Source: Flammula alnicola (lineage: Eukaryota; Basidiomycota; Agaricomycetes; Agaricales; Strophariaceae). From it: a stretch of 64,000 bases of DNA. The stretch is from assembly GCA_015499995.1 (NCBI GenBank), contig JADNRV010000020.1, forward strand, positions 372,001 to 436,000, in the 5' to 3' direction. Positions 10,867 to 23,357 of the stretch are shown here, piece by piece. The translations under genes and the position numbers were made by a program. Below the pieces are notes generated by a model. It did not search any database, was not told where the DNA came from, and saw only the letters and a list, made by a program, of their open reading frames with translations. Each line of letters begins with the position of its first letter. The first letter of the stretch is position 1.

Positions 10867-11501
10867 GTGAAACGCTGGTGTCTTGTTCTCCCCTCTTACC
10901 CATCTATGCATGATCTTTGATTGCGCTCATCCTTACCCACCACCGAGGCGACGTCGCCACTTTACATTTTCCTTCCTGGCCCACTTCCGTTCTTCACGTC
11001 TCCGTCGTAATCAGTTCTCTTGTCTGCTGCTTTCCTTTTATTCTTTTTATTGTTGTTGTGTACTCCTAACTTATTGGTGCAAAGCTGTACGATGTACTTC
11101 CGTTTCCTCCTTTTTTCCCCTGCCTTACTTTCCGAGCCTGTGTAGCATGGACTGGTGAAGGAGAGGGTGTCCATGTTGTGTATCTGTAACAGGACGGTCA
11201 TAATAAGGAATGCCCATATCACCAGAATTTTTTGACCGTGGAGAAATGAGATGTGAAAATATTTGGGGACGATATGTGAATAGAGACTGGTCATCTCCCA
11301 ATCTGGGGTTAGGGTTTAGACCATGCTTCACATCAACGCCTGCCTTAAGATCGACTGTCATCTATTATTTGGTCTGTCGTGAGAGACTACGCCTGCCTGG
11401 CCCATTGCTCCTGTAATTATAACTCCCTCGAGTGACCACCTAGTGTGGGACGTTGAGCCTCTGAGTACGCGAGGCGGCTAGGCTTGGACCAGACACTGCT
11501 A
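10867..11501. other. Intergenic region after histone H1
   Basis: 635 bp holding the H1 3' end and the upstream region of the next gene. Pyrimidine-rich at first. A short GGGTTAGGGTTTAG stretch near 11306 resembles telomere repeats but is too short to mean much. No gene is seen. Confidence 0.3.
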
Positions 11502-13159
11502 ATGTCGACGGCACCCTATGCTACACGACCACAGTCCTTTCGATACGCGGGGCAGACGCCGAGACTGTCTTCTCGGTCCTCGTACCCCATGTTTCTGTCA
11601 GTGCAGGATTCGGTTTTCCTCCAGTTGACGTGGGCTTGGCGGGGGTTGTATGACGCTTTTCGATGGAATGTGGTCTTTGGGTCGGTTGCAAGGTATGCGT
11701 CTATACCACTTCTCAGATAATTCGTCCGATCTCAATAACTTGCTTCGGGATTTACTAACGCCCTTTTCTTGGCCGCGAAAAAAAAACGCCTTCAATTTAT
11801 CTATCTCTCTCTTGCCTCCAATGTGTCTTACAGTGATTCCGAGATACGCGCAAACGTATACAAATCTGTCTTGCTGAACTCGCTCTCGTTGCTTTCAATC
11901 TATATTTTCGATCTCCTGTTGCTGCCGCTCGTTCAGGACCAGCAGAAATGGTTCCATCGTAACATCGGGTGGTTCTACCAAGTGCTGTGGCTTTTGCCTG
12001 TGGTAGGAACATCCCTATACCTTAACGTCAGTGGCGTCCTCGTCTTTGCATCAACTCCTCCGAGTCGATCGGCATTCCATTTATGTTTAAGAACGTTTAC
12101 TGAAAGAGAATCTCTGGTTTAGGGAACCTGGTGTACAATTATAGCGAAACGGACATACCTGTTGCAGCATGGCGGTCGCCCGGCAGCGCCGCAGTCGACG
12201 TCGTACACAGGCATGCTCAAGGCCATCGCGACGTCCGCGTACCGCGTCGTGATGGTGTGCACGTCCGTGGTTGTGTCGTTTGCGTTGGGCAAGATACCCT
12301 TGGTTGGCCCGACGGCTGGATTTACATTTTTGTGCTGGGTCGATGCGTGAGTAGTTCAACTTTTCTTCTTGGACATTGAATTGGAAAGTATATTGTTGGT
12401 TAAACATTTTGTGCGATTTGCAGGTATTATTGCTTTGAGTAAGTCGCCGGCATTAGTGCTTGGACCATTAAAGTAATCCTTGGGCTGCTAGGTTTGTTTG
12501 GATCGCCCGCGGTCTTTCTCTTTCTCGGCGGATCCGATATCTAGAAGAGCGCTGGGCGTATTACTTCGCTTTTGGTTCGTCTCTGTCTTTTCTTTAGGTA
12601 AGATCCAGTTGAAATCGACATATTATCAGGACTACCGTCGGCGGCACTATGCACATGGGGGTCAGGTCTCGCCAACGCAGCACTATTCGCACTCGTCTTC
12701 CCTGTGGTGAGCAAACACAGAATTATTTCCTCTTCTGCAACATTTTGACAGAGTTTTTCTCTACAGTATATCATCATGGCGATGCACGCTCGTCCGGTAC
12801 CCACTGACCCCTACAACCCCATGACCCCGATACCATCGCAGCGTCCAGAGGAGAACGATATTGTCCGACATCCGTCGCCGTTTGTGCCTATCCGATTGCC
12901 CATTTTCGCGCCAGTGATCTGGCTGAATGACGGCATCGTCAAGATTCTGAATGTGATTGGAGGGCGGCCGATAGTCGGACACAAGGCGGCGGCGGGACGA
13001 GGCAGAGGGTTTAGTGATGCGAGCGAGAGCGCGGAGGATGGGGTTAATACAGTGCAGATGGAGCTGCAGTCGCTCAAGAGTTCGTCCTCGTCCTCGAGTA
13101 AACAAGTCCGACCGACGAGTGGACGCATTAAGATTGGGTCGCAACGCAAGCTTGATTAA
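11502..13159 (+). CDS. EI24 (etoposide-induced 2.4) family multipass membrane protein
   Basis: Exons: 11502-11692, 11834-12026, 12123-12346, 12424-12438, 12492-12574, 12630-12706, 12767-13159, total 391 aa. Family hallmarks: SVQDSVFLQLTWAWRGLYDAFRWNVVFGSVASDSEIRANVYKSVLLNSLSLLSIYIFDLLLLPL, the FLCWVDAYYCFEFVWIARG core and RRIRYLEERWAYYFAFGLPSAAL. Several hydrophobic segments alternate with short loops; the C-terminal 90 residues are hydrophilic and Ser-rich. EI24 proteins sit in the ER membrane; in animals they are linked to apoptosis and autophagy, and the fungal role is not established. Start chosen at MSTAPYATRP; an internal start MFLSVQD at 11589 is possible. The fourth exon is only 15 nt (part of AYYCFE). 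Confidence 0.85.
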
Positions 13160-13272
13160 TTGAACATGTTTTTAAGTCGCTTTGAAATGTTTTCCAATTT
13201 TATATGGATACTTACTACTACCCGTATATTACAATGCTTTCGTACGCTAACCTTGAGCAGGGTTTGCGCGGT

Positions 13273-14441
13273 TCAACCGAAGCCTGCCCACTCGATGGAG
13301 AGGTACGATACCTCCTTTTTCTCGTCGTCCCAGCCGCAGAGAAGATGCGCTTTCTTCGTCGCGGTGCCCAGTCGACCGTGGGCGACGATCTCCATTGGCC
13401 GAAGGGATGCTATGGGTGATTCCACTACAGAGGCAGCGAAATGGGAGTGGTAGCGGAGAGGATCGCCTGTCGCAGTCGTCTTTCAGGAATAGGCTTCGGT
13501 TTATAAAAACCTCTGAACATACCTGGGTATACGAGATATTCGCCTCCGAATTTGATCCCACCACCCATGAAATATCCTTGTTTCCAGAGGTCTTTGAAGA
13601 CACCACATCTTGCACGTTCTGCGAGGGTGGAAGGGTACTCCCAGACTCCAGCCTCTCGGGCAGACTCTATCGTCGAATACGTGCAGGCAGAAGCGTCATA
13701 CCACTCCAATGATGACGAAGAGGCAGGTATGACGATGGTGTATGGTAGTGATGAATTTTTGGAAGCCTCTGTTGAGGATGAAGCGAGGTCGGCGGTTGGC
13801 GTCGGTGTGCTCTCTGTTTCGGCCGGGGTAGAAATCGGTTGTACGGATGGACTGGAGTCGCCTTCCTCAGAAGCCTCAGCAGCTGCCTTCGCGGCCGTTT
13901 GAGCCTTCTTTCTCTCTTCTCTCTCTTTTCTCTTGCGAAGTGCCTCCTCCGACATGGCTCGCCCGGAATTAGCACCCTCTTTTGCCGTCTTCGTCTCCAT
14001 GTACGTGATCTGAGTCCTTATCGATTCTTGTTGTTCTGCAGACCATCTTTGTAGTTGTGAGATGGTGGGTTGTTTGTATGCACTGGGATCGTCAACGAGG
14101 ACCGCAGCGCCTGAACAAGACAAAATCGACAATCGAAATTAAACGATGGAAAAAGCCAAGAAACAGCAGGTACACACCGATGTCAACGAGAAGGACGGCC
14201 TCCTCTGGCATGAGCACGAGAGGCACACCCAAAAAGACATTTTGTTGCGAGAGATGGGGCAGGGTCCCAGTCAGAACACCACAGATATGGTGCTTGGAGC
14301 GTATTACCGCGATGTCTAGATGCATCTCAATCAGTTTTGCGCGCCATTGTAATGAATTGCAGGTTTCGAACCATCTACGTCCCAGACATACGCGGTCTTG
14401 TTTGCTATTCGGAGAGGAATGGGACGAGTGTCTGAGCTCAT
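13273..14441 (-). CDS. sen34: tRNA-splicing endonuclease catalytic subunit Sen34
   Basis: Cleaves the 3' splice site of intron-containing pre-tRNAs; both tRNA genes in this window have introns. Exons (minus): 14372-14441, 14178-14315, 13523-14110, 13273-13466, total 329 aa. The N-terminal domain reads IPLRIANKTAYVWDVDDIAVIRSKHHICGVLTG...FLGVPLVLMPEEAVLLV. A Lys/Arg/Glu-rich helix and a Ser/Thr/Pro linker lead to the endonuclease fold: VFKDLWKQGYFMGGGIKFGGEYLVYPGDPLRYHSHF...GTATKKAHLLCGW...VSYLSIEWAGFG. The catalytic triad is present: Tyr in LVYPG, His in YHSHF, Lys in ATKKAHLL. It converges with the EI24 gene, 113 bp apart. Confidence 0.92.
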
Positions 14442-14527
14442 CGTGAGCTTGATGCAAGAACAGACTCGGACACAGCGAGAAGATGGATGTCAGCGGCTAA
14501 TTCCGGTCAATAATATCTTGATCAATA

Positions 14528-15181
14528 CAGTCATTCACCGGTCAATGGGTCACCCAAATAAAGATCGTCCTCGGAAATGTTTCATACTAGAAATATTGAG
14601 ATTTTGACTTGGTAGATCTACGGAAATGCATTATAGGCTATGTACTGTCTACTTAAAATCTCAAAATTTTGTTGTTGAAAGGCATATCGCGTGTTATCTA
14701 CGTTGCGAGCCAAGATCAGTGCTATCCCAGTCAATGGGTCAGACCTAATTGGGACGATTCTGCTTGTTCCGATTGGTCAGATGCAATCGTGAGACAATCT
14801 GGCCTGCCCATCCTCTCATCCATTTTGAGCACAATTTCATCCTTTCAGTCATTTTTAATTTGCTGAAGCATCGGATAAAACTTTAAATGTGTGTATTTTG
14901 TTCTTTATGGAATATTATATAGTCTTATCCCCTAAAACTAGCTCTTTTGTGAGATTTGATCCAGAGATCACACAGATATAAATTCACTTTTGGGCTACAT
15001 TGATACCTTTTCGTGTTTATCAAGAGATCGGGATATCTTAGAGCCTACCGGTTTTGAATCAGCATAGGTACGATATATGCGAACACAATGCAATAAAAAT
15101 CAAGATAATTGCTTCAAAACTGAGGTCACAAATGTGTTTTGACCCATTGACCGGGGTAACCCATTGACCGGTGAATGACTG
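14528..15181. mobile_element. MITE-like non-autonomous DNA transposon (Tc1/mariner-pogo type ends)
   Basis: Perfect 23-bp terminal inverted repeats at 14528-14550 and 15159-15181, flanked on both sides by TA (14526-14527 and 15182-15183), the Tc1/mariner target-site duplication. The element starts CAGT as many pogo/Fot1-like elements do. 654 bp, AT-rich interior, no transposase ORF. The GGTCAATGGGT motif of the ends recurs internally at about 14731 and as a second tandem copy just inside the right end (15141-15153), so the subterminal region is itself repetitive. It lies 86 bp upstream of sen34 and 120 bp upstream of iah1. Confidence 0.85.
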
Positions 15182-15301
15182 TACTCGGTTAGATCAAGGT
15201 CAGATTTTGTACTTATTTATTATCTCTTGTGGGAAGACCGCTTGCTTTCATTGCTTTGCTCTCTTGATAAAGTTCAATATTTAACGCTATCTATTCGATA
15301 T

Positions 15302-16307
15302 ATGGCTGCATATGTTCAAGATGTGTTCATGGTCTTCGGGGATTCGATTACCCAAGGAGGATGGGAACCCGATCTGAATGGATTCGGGCAGCGCCTTTCA
15401 CGTATGTCACATATGCCTTTGCACGAAATGCACTTTGTTCAGTATCCATGGAAAAACCGCCCAGATGTCTACGCCAGAAAGCTTGATGTCCTGAATCGTG
15501 GACTGTCTGGATATAATACTGAATGGGGAATCCCTGTATTCGAGCAGGTGCGTGCATGCATAGACATTTTCGAACGCGTCTGACGGCACGATATTATCTT
15601 TTCCAGTGCATCGCGAAACGCACTGATAAATCAGCGCCCAAGCTACGCGTCCTAGCTATCTGGTTCGGCGCAAACGATGCATGCATCAAGCCCTCACCGC
15701 AGCACGTCCCACTCGCAACGTTCACGTCTAATCTCAAGCACATGGTGGACATGATAAAATCACCGACATCAGGGCATTATTCCCCAACGACGCGTATCAT
15801 TCTCATCAGCCCACCACCTGTCAACACGTTTGCGAGAGGAGCGGCCCTCGCATCACGCAATCCGCCTCTGGCGCTGGACCGAGAGTTTGAAATTACTCGG
15901 GCGTATGCAGAGGCCGTGCGAGATGTTGCCTTGGCAGAGGGCGTCGCTTTCGTGGATGTGTGGACTGCTTTATGGGAGGCAGCAGGTAAGGAAGAGCAGG
16001 CTCTCAGCGAATTCCTGGGAGATGGACTCCATCTGAACGGGAACGGGTATCAGGCAAGTTCTCAGAATCCATCCTAAGATTCGATGTCTTTATATAGGCG
16101 GACGTAGGTTATGTATGAGGAGCTTATCAAGACCATTGCCAAGAAATACCCGGAGGTCCATTACGACAACCTCGGATATGTATTTCCTCCGTATGTTGAT
16201 TTCCTCCATGACGACATTTGAGACTCAATTTGGCTGGTTGCAGGTGGGCGGAGATTGACTGGGAGAATCCAGGGAAGAGCCTGTATGTCAAGAAAGAGGA
16301 GGCATAG
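15302..16307 (+). CDS. iah1: Isoamyl acetate-hydrolysing esterase (SGNH/GDSL hydrolase)
   Basis: Hydrolyses short acetate esters. Exons: 15302-15401, 15465-15547, 15607-16053, 16108-16190, 16244-16307, total 258 aa, matching yeast Iah1 in size. SGNH blocks are all visible: block I VFGDSITQGGW (Ser about 15), block II NRGLSGYNT (Gly), block III IWFGANDAC (Asn), block V DGLHLNGNGYQ (Asp and His). The third intron (16054-16107) begins with GC in a strong context (CAG|GCAAGT). Only this splice gives GYQVMYEELI as in homologues; reading through gives an early stop. The upstream MITE may have replaced part of its promoter. Confidence 0.9.
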
Positions 16308-17310
16308 AGGTAGACCAGCTGAACGTTATAGAAAAAGAGAGCCAGAGCTTCCCACCTTTGAGTGAATAGGATCATTTGAGGATCGTTATTCGGTACACCG
16401 TACACGAGGCGCATATGAGTTCCATTTGAAGACAAGGGACAAAGGCGTGGTCGTCTACCCTTCAGACGCGGTCACGTGCAAGTTGAACATTAGCCAACTT
16501 GGCGCAAATAAAAGTGGAGGTGGGGCAGAGTGGTTCGCAAAGGACGCGTTTCTGCGACAATTCCTTGCTCACCGCCGAGGCCAGTCTGTTCAGTTTTCTG
16601 CGAAACCCCGTTCTCCGCATTCTCACCATCCGGAGGACACCCTTTTCTCCCCTTTTCATTTTCTTTTCGTCCTCGACCATATCCTCCCGTAAATCAATTA
16701 CGTTACGGTTCAGATCCTTCTATCAAAAGCCGCGGCCAGTTCGCCACAGGGCTGGCTTGCTTTTCCATCCTGAACAGCTTCTCGTGAGAATTGAACCCTT
16801 TGAACTTCTTCGTATTCCACCATCACCGTGCTAATTCGTTGCTTTGCTCCGTCCTCTGTATTCCAGGTGCGGCCTCCTTCGACAACACACTCGTTACGCT
16901 TCAAGGTTCGTTTTCTCTCTTAAATTTCTCCTCGGTGGAGTTAGCATGGCTGTAATATTTGTTATTGTTGGAAAAGTTCAACCAATTTCGTCATGTGCGG
17001 CCGGCCATGCCTGGGTCACAATGGAGCTGGCCCATGTTCAACTTCGAACCATATGGATCTGTGCCCCCGATGAACCGATACTGATTTCCATTGTTCACCA
17101 GCTAGTTGCCTTAAAACCAACCTCAGCTGGCTACGAACCCTCATTAGGATCCACCGAGACGTGGTCTGTAACTTTCTTGTTCATCCTGTCTGTACTTTCT
17201 AACTCTATTTCTGCTTTCCTCCTTCCAACCTTCTACTCATCGGACTTCAACTTGTCTTTGTTGTACTCTGTATCTATACCGCCCATCCAACTCTCGAACA
17301 CTGTACGAAC
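16308..17310. promoter_or_regulatory. Upstream region / leader of cdc25
   Basis: About 1 kb without a convincing gene. It holds an ACGCGT box at 16544-16549 and pyrimidine-rich tracts, and is probably the cdc25 promoter plus a long 5' leader, possibly with a spliced leader intron. Small ORFs here have no recognisable content. Confidence 0.3.
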
Positions 17311-19722
17311 ATGATGAACATCTGTGCCACTCACCGCCGCCGATCATCTTGTACCATTCAACCTACCACCACGGATACCTTGTCGATGCCTTTCCTCGAT
17401 CATCTAATAGAAAGAACAACGCAAAGTACCTACAAGAAACAGAAGCGGTCATACTCACCTCCAGTAGACCTTTCGAACGACATGTCTTTCTTTGCTCCAC
17501 CTTCGAACCAATTTCTCAACCCCTCGGCCCCTTCGCGGAAGAAGAGTCAACGGTTTCGCGATGATGACTTTCTATCATCCGAAGATCTGGAGCTTTCATT
17601 TGCCTCCAATGTTTCTTTGAATTCTCCTCCACGAGAAAATATCTCATTGTCGCCTAGTGACTGCGAGCCTATGGACATCTCGCCTGCTCCTATCCTTAAA
17701 TCCAGTTCGAGACAAAGGCCGCGAGCTCATACTGGTGGTGCTCGTCTTTTCGGAAGTGACATCAGCAATAGCGGCAACCCTTTACTTCCAAGTCCTCACC
17801 TAGCTGCAGAGTCGTTGGCAAAGCAAGCAGTCGCAACGCAGTCAGGTACGAAGAGGATTCAACGGTCGGCGTTACCGACAGAGTGGCTTGCTGCCACTCG
17901 TATTCCGGAGCCTCCTGCACCTGCAGTACGTGCCTTTTTTTAAATCATTCTTTTGAACAGTAATTTAACATGCATCTCTTTTACAACAGCATATCCGAGA
18001 ACCATCTTCGCCAATGGATGATGCCATGGACGTAGATACGTCCTACATAGCAGACCCAGTTGGCGAACCAAGCTCGTTCTCGCCTGTTGTACATTCCGCG
18101 GCGCCTACAGTCACTGGATTCAACGAACTATTCTATGACACAATGTCTCCTCGTCGATCATTCGAGTCGCCGGGTGCATCTGACAGCAAGAAACGTCGGT
18201 CATTGTCGCCTGGATCCATTCGTGGTGCGAAACATATAGAATCCTCGTCGCCGATGCTGCCTTCATCGCCCTCAGAGGCGAAGTTGGAACGGATGGGCAA
18301 GCCTAGTCTTCAAGGCCTCGGCGCACCTTCTGCGAGCTTCATTAAACGCCCACGTAGACCCGTGTTTTCAGCTATGGTTCAGCCTTATGACCACCATGCG
18401 CAGTCTGCCTATCCTGTGCTATCGCCTCTTACAAATGGGGGTTCGCCGTCTGATGATTCGAGTCCTAAAGGATCTGCTCCCGTCCGACGCGCCTTCTCTG
18501 CATTCCTGCCGCCTTCCATATACACGGAGCCGGAGGACGAGGAATCATCATTTGATGGCCAGGACATGTCTTCGCCTGCTCAAGCGTATTCAAAGCGTCA
18601 GCAGGTTAAGACTATCAGGAGATGTGATGGCACTGAAGATTTCAGGCCTCTTACTGGTGCTACTGCCATGGTTCTCAAAGAGAGCCCTTCCGCCAAATTC
18701 ATGGCCGCAGGTTTGCCTGGCTTTGGAGACAACGAAGCCCACGGAAAGATTTTGCCCTGTCATCGCGTGACGGAAGATGGGCTGATGCGAATTAGCAGCC
18801 AAACGGTCTGGATTTTTCTCTTCTTTACGCATCATAATGCGGGTTGTTCATAATATCATTTGCAGATGGATGATCTCCTGGACGGCAAATATAACGATGA
18901 TATTACTGATTTCCATGTTATAGATTGCCGATTCGACTATGAATATAATGGCGGCCATATTCCTGGTGCTGTGAATATCAACACCACTACAGCCGTTGAG
19001 GAACTTCTTCTCGGCCCCAGCTTGACTAAACCTAGACCGTCTGTGAGCGGCGACAAAACAAGGAAAACTATCCTCGTTTTCCATTGTGAGTTCAGCGCGA
19101 AGCGAGCTCCTACTTTGTAAGTAATTTTTTGGCTTAAATTTTGAGAAATGTTTTGATTAATATTTGGTCTAGTGCGAAGCACCTCCGAGCTAAGGATCGT
19201 GCGACGAATAACCACATGTACCCAAAGATCCACTATCCTGAGGTTTATATTCTCGAGGGTGGATATTGCCAATACTTCAGGACCTCCAGCCACCGTTGCG
19301 AGCCACCCGCGTATGTTACGATGGATGATCCCAACCATGCTACCTCTCGTCGTGAAGACTTGGATCAGTTCCGCAAAGCCAAATTTGGGCGCCACAAGTC
19401 CTACGCTTACGGAGATGGAGCCAGCAAGTCCTTGTCTTTTGGCCAACAGCCACAACAGCAACCTAAACGTAACACCGCTCCGAGTGCTCCACAAAGCCTC
19501 TTCGCCGCTGCTACTGCTGCACGCAGTCGTCGGACTGGAAATGGCCTGATGACGCTCGCTGAGGATGGCAATGTCACGGCTGATGCCGACGACACCGACA
19601 CCGATCTCGGAGACAGCCCTTGCCCGCCGCCCGTCAAGGCGACCACGTTCAAGGGGAAAAAGCCGGTGCGCAATAGCATCGTCCGCGCCGAAACCTACGG
19701 TCCCGCTCGCATGCCTTACTGA
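17311..19722 (+). CDS. cdc25: M-phase inducer phosphatase Cdc25
   Basis: Dual-specificity phosphatase that removes inhibitory phosphates from Cdk1 to trigger mitosis. Exons: 17311-17925, 17990-18805, 18866-19116, 19173-19722, total 743 aa. The long N-terminal region is disordered and rich in SP/TP sites (SLSPGSIRG, SSPMLPSSPSE, LSPLTN), as expected for regulation by Cdk, Chk1 and 14-3-3. The rhodanese-type catalytic domain (about 455-640) starts ISSQTMDDLLDGKY, has VIDCRFDYEYNGGHIPGAVN, the P-loop HCEFSAKRAPT (Cys near 550) and MYPKIHYPEVYILEGGYCQYF. The C-tail has a QPQQQP run. The start could be the Met at 17386 instead of 17311. The promoter and leader upstream are about 1 kb. Confidence 0.93.
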
Positions 19723-21275
19723 TGCTCTCTGATGATCTAATTGCGACGCCTTTCGATGCCCTTCGGCTAACGAACGAAAGTCTGAGCTTACCTCTCGGTA
19801 TCTGGGAGCATGGAACGCCATCACGCCTCGCTTATGCCCCTTCTTCACTCCGCTAAATCCTCGAAACCCTTCAAATCATATAAGTATTTGATCATGATGA
19901 CCTCTCTATGACATTGTCCCAGACTTATGTCTACGCCCTATGGCACGCCGCTCGTTTTCAACACATCACATTCATTTATCAGTCATCTTGCTCTCTCTCC
20001 TTTGGGGCCACTGGTCGTCATCGTTCGTTCGTCGTTTTTGGTCGTGCGCGTATCTCAGGCCGCTGTCGGGACACAAAAATTGGTTCCTGCTATCTATCTT
20101 TCATCACGGTACGGCGTTGTCGTTGGACAACTCCTCAAGCCTCAACTCAAGCACCTTCACATCGAATTTAACCCCATCGTCTTCCCTTATCGTCATCTTC
20201 ATCGTTTCTTCTCTCTCTCTCTCTCTCTCCTCATGCATTGCGCAGTTTCACGTAGCATCTCTGTTCGCAGATCTGTTTCGTTCCGGCTGCTACACGGACT
20301 CGTCTAATAGACACATTTTCTCTTCATCTCATAGCATCTTTCTATCTCTCGATTTCGACATTTACCTCTCATCTCATCTTTTCCTTTCTTTCATATCGGC
20401 ATCGTCTCCATAATTTCACTTCCGTTTCTTTCTCTTTCTTTCTTTCGGTCAATACACAATTCCCAACCAAGCTCTTGAGTTTTATTTATTTTTGTCCGGT
20501 TCTTACAGTTGTGTTTCTTCCGGATAAGTATTCACAATTGTTATTGTCTTTTTACGCATTTCAGCCCTCTTCCTTCACCCCTGATCTCTGACGGCTTTTC
20601 CCTCGCTATTACCCACCCACATACAACACCGCGGGTTGTTTCTTTTATTGGATTCGATTTTTTTTTTCTCCTCCCTCGACAACCGACTTCTGATATTTAT
20701 TATTTATATGCCTGTGGTTCGATTTTATTTTTTTAATCCCAACTTCCACACTACTCATTACATTGTGGTCATGGATTTCAACTTTTGTCTTATTTAACTA
20801 TCTGTCAACATCATTCTCAGATCTCCTAGAGCGGTTTCCGTACTCTTGTTCGATGCTGTAGGAATTATTCGCTTGGATAATATCAGCGACTTCTGAGACC
20901 ATTAAGATTAATATTGTGCTTGACGACAGCAGTTTGGTTAGAGTTTTAGACAGATATATATATCATCCTTCAAGCAAGAGAAGAGACTTTTGAACAATAT
21001 GTATGACAGTCATAAAAAAGGAGCGGTTGGTCCGATGAAAAATGCATGTCATGCCTTGCGCGTTCGCTTGGCGTGGTCGACGAATAGACGAAGCAGCGAA
21101 TACACAAGGAGGGGGTTCAGAAACAGTGCCGCGTTGTTTGAAACTATTTTAAATTTGAAGGGGCGACCAAATACGCGTACCATCATCCATCGAGAGTCGA
21201 GACGCGTATTGACGCTGTTTCCGTGTATCACCCATCTAACCTTGCTTTTCACTCGTTTCGCCACACCACGTACTA
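19723..21275. other. 1.55-kb pyrimidine-rich intergenic region between cdc25 and cct1
   Basis: Strongly T/C-biased on the plus strand from about 19900 to 20750, including a CT microsatellite, T runs and repeated TTTCTTTC. A 157-codon ORF at 19940 is Ser/Leu/Phe low-complexity and probably fortuitous. Two ACGCGT boxes (21173-21178, 21202-21207) lie just before cct1. Likely the long cdc25 3' UTR and the cct1 promoter. Confidence 0.35.
20208..20230 (+). repeat. (CT)n microsatellite
   Basis: About ten uninterrupted CT dinucleotides within the pyrimidine-rich tract downstream of cdc25. Confidence 0.9.
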
Positions 21276-23357
21276 ATGTACCAACGAGATCCTAGAGCAG
21301 GTGGATTCCTAGGAGGCGATCGTGTCTCTGGACAAGACATCCGTGACCAAAATGGTACGCTTTCGCTTGTAAATCTCGTATATCTGTTCTGTCTCATAGA
21401 GATGTTTGATACACGACAGTTCTCGCTGCTCAATCTATCGCAAACATTGTCAAATCTTCCTTAGGTCCTCTGGGACTGGATAAAATGCTGGTGGATAACA
21501 TCGGAGTCAGTTTGATGCATTTTCACGAACCCAAGAGCAAACCACTAAACGAGATACTTTACGTCTGCAGGAGGTGACGATCTCAAATGACGGTGCCACC
21601 ATTCTCTCCCTTCTCGCAGTTGAGCACCCCGCTGGCAAAATCTTTGTCGATCTCGCGCAAAAGCAGGACAAGGAAGTTGGTGACGGAACGACGTCTGTGG
21701 TCATTATCGCTGCGGAGCTCCTGCGTAGAGCAAATGAACTCGTCAAGGCTAAAATTCATCCAACGACCATCATCACTGGATATCGTCTTGCATGCAGGGA
21801 AGCAGTGAAGTTCATGCAAGAGCAACTTAGTATCAAGGTGGATTCGCTTGGGAGGGATGCGTTGATCAATGTGGCGAAGACGACAATGTCAAGCAAAATC
21901 ATCGGAAGGTGCGTGTAATTCACAATCTCGTTCTGAAATATTGTGCTGATGTTGTTGTTGCAGCGATGACGACCTCTTTGCACCTATGGCTGTCGATGCT
22001 ATGCAAGCAGTCAAGTCTATCAATATTCGAGGCGACATCAAGTACCCCGTAAAGGCTGTAAACATCCTCAAGGCTCACGGAAAGAGTGCCCGTGAATCTA
22101 TGTTTGTGAAAGGATATGCCCTCAATTGCACAGTCGCCAGTCAAGGTGTGTTTGCTTGAAAACTCAAGATAAAAGATCTGACAAACGTCCTTTGTCAGCC
22201 ATGAAGAAGCGCATCGTTGGGGCGAAGATTGCTTGCTTGGATATCAATTTGCAGAAAGCCCGCATGCAGTTGGGTGTCCAGATTCTGGTTGACGATCCTG
22301 AGCAGCTAGAGGAAATACGCAAAAGGTGCGCCTACATAGCCTTTGGTACCTTCTTTCTTGGCTTGCTCATGTCATAAACATCGCAGGGAAGTCGAGATCA
22401 CCCTCGAGAGAATACGCAAGATTCTAGCATCAGGCGCGAACGTTGTGTTGACCACCAAGGGAATCGATGACTTATGTCTCAAGGAATTCGTCGAGGCTGG
22501 CGCCATAGCTGTCCGTCGGTGTAGGAAGGAGGATCTTCGCCGTATAGCTAAAGCGACAGGAGGACAGCTCATTTCTAGTCTTGCGAATCTTGAAGGAGAG
22601 GAGACGTTCGAAACAAGCTATCTCGGCTTAGCGGACGAGGTTGTTCAGGAGCGGATCTCGGACGACGAGCTCATCTTAATCAAAGGCACAAAAGTCGTGA
22701 ACTCTGCGTCTATCATTCTCCGAGGAGCCAATGACTACATGCTGGATGAGATGGAGAGGGCGATGCATGACACTTTGTCAATCGTCAAGCGCACGCTGGA
22801 GAGTGGATCGGTCGTGCCGGGTGGTGGTGCGGTGGAATCTGCATTGAGCATTTACCTGGAAAACTTTGCTACGACGGTGGTATGAACATTACGTCTTCTT
22901 TCTTTATGTTGCTATCACTGATTGGCTTTACAGGGTTCAAGAGAACAACTGGCCATTGCCGAATTCGCTAGCGCTCTGCTCGCTATACCCAAGACGCTTG
23001 CTGTCAATGCCGCAAAGGATTCGACTGACCTGGTTGCCAAATTGCGTTCTTACCATAATGCAGCTCAAAATGCACCTGCCGGCGATCCTAAGAAGGCCCT
23101 CTTACGATATGGTCTTGACCTCCTTAATGGCGAAGTTCGGGACAACGTTGCTGCTGGTATTCTGGAGCCGACCATGAGCAAGGTGAAGAGTCTCAAGTCT
23201 GCGTATGAAGCCGCTGTGTCTCTTCTCCGAATCGATGATGCTATCCAATGCGTTCCCGGTGAGTAACTGAATTTTCGAGCCCCTCAGCTATTGTGCGATA
23301 CTAACTACGTGGTTCGTTTCAGAGCAAAAAGGAGAGCCCGACCCTCACGGCCATTAG
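21276..23357 (+). CDS. cct1: T-complex protein 1 subunit alpha (CCT1/TCP1)
   Basis: ATP-driven cytosolic chaperonin subunit that folds actin, tubulin and WD-repeat proteins such as APC/C activators. Exons: 21276-21354, 21420-21505, 21571-21908, 21964-22145, 22199-22325, 22387-22879, 22934-23258, 23323-23357, total 554 aa. Nearly collinear with yeast Tcp1: [36 protein letters not shown], the ATPase motif [100 protein letters not shown] and a DPHGH end. The segment [20 protein letters not shown] with KGIDD identifies the alpha subunit over beta to theta. Confidence 0.97.

Noticed and set aside
11303..11318. GGGTTAGGGTTTAG, telomere-repeat-like
   Set aside because: Barely two units, easily by chance; no array and no subtelomeric context.
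19940..20413. 157-codon ORF downstream of cdc25
   Set aside because: Ser/Leu/Phe low-complexity translation of a pyrimidine-rich tract; no family resemblance and no splice context.
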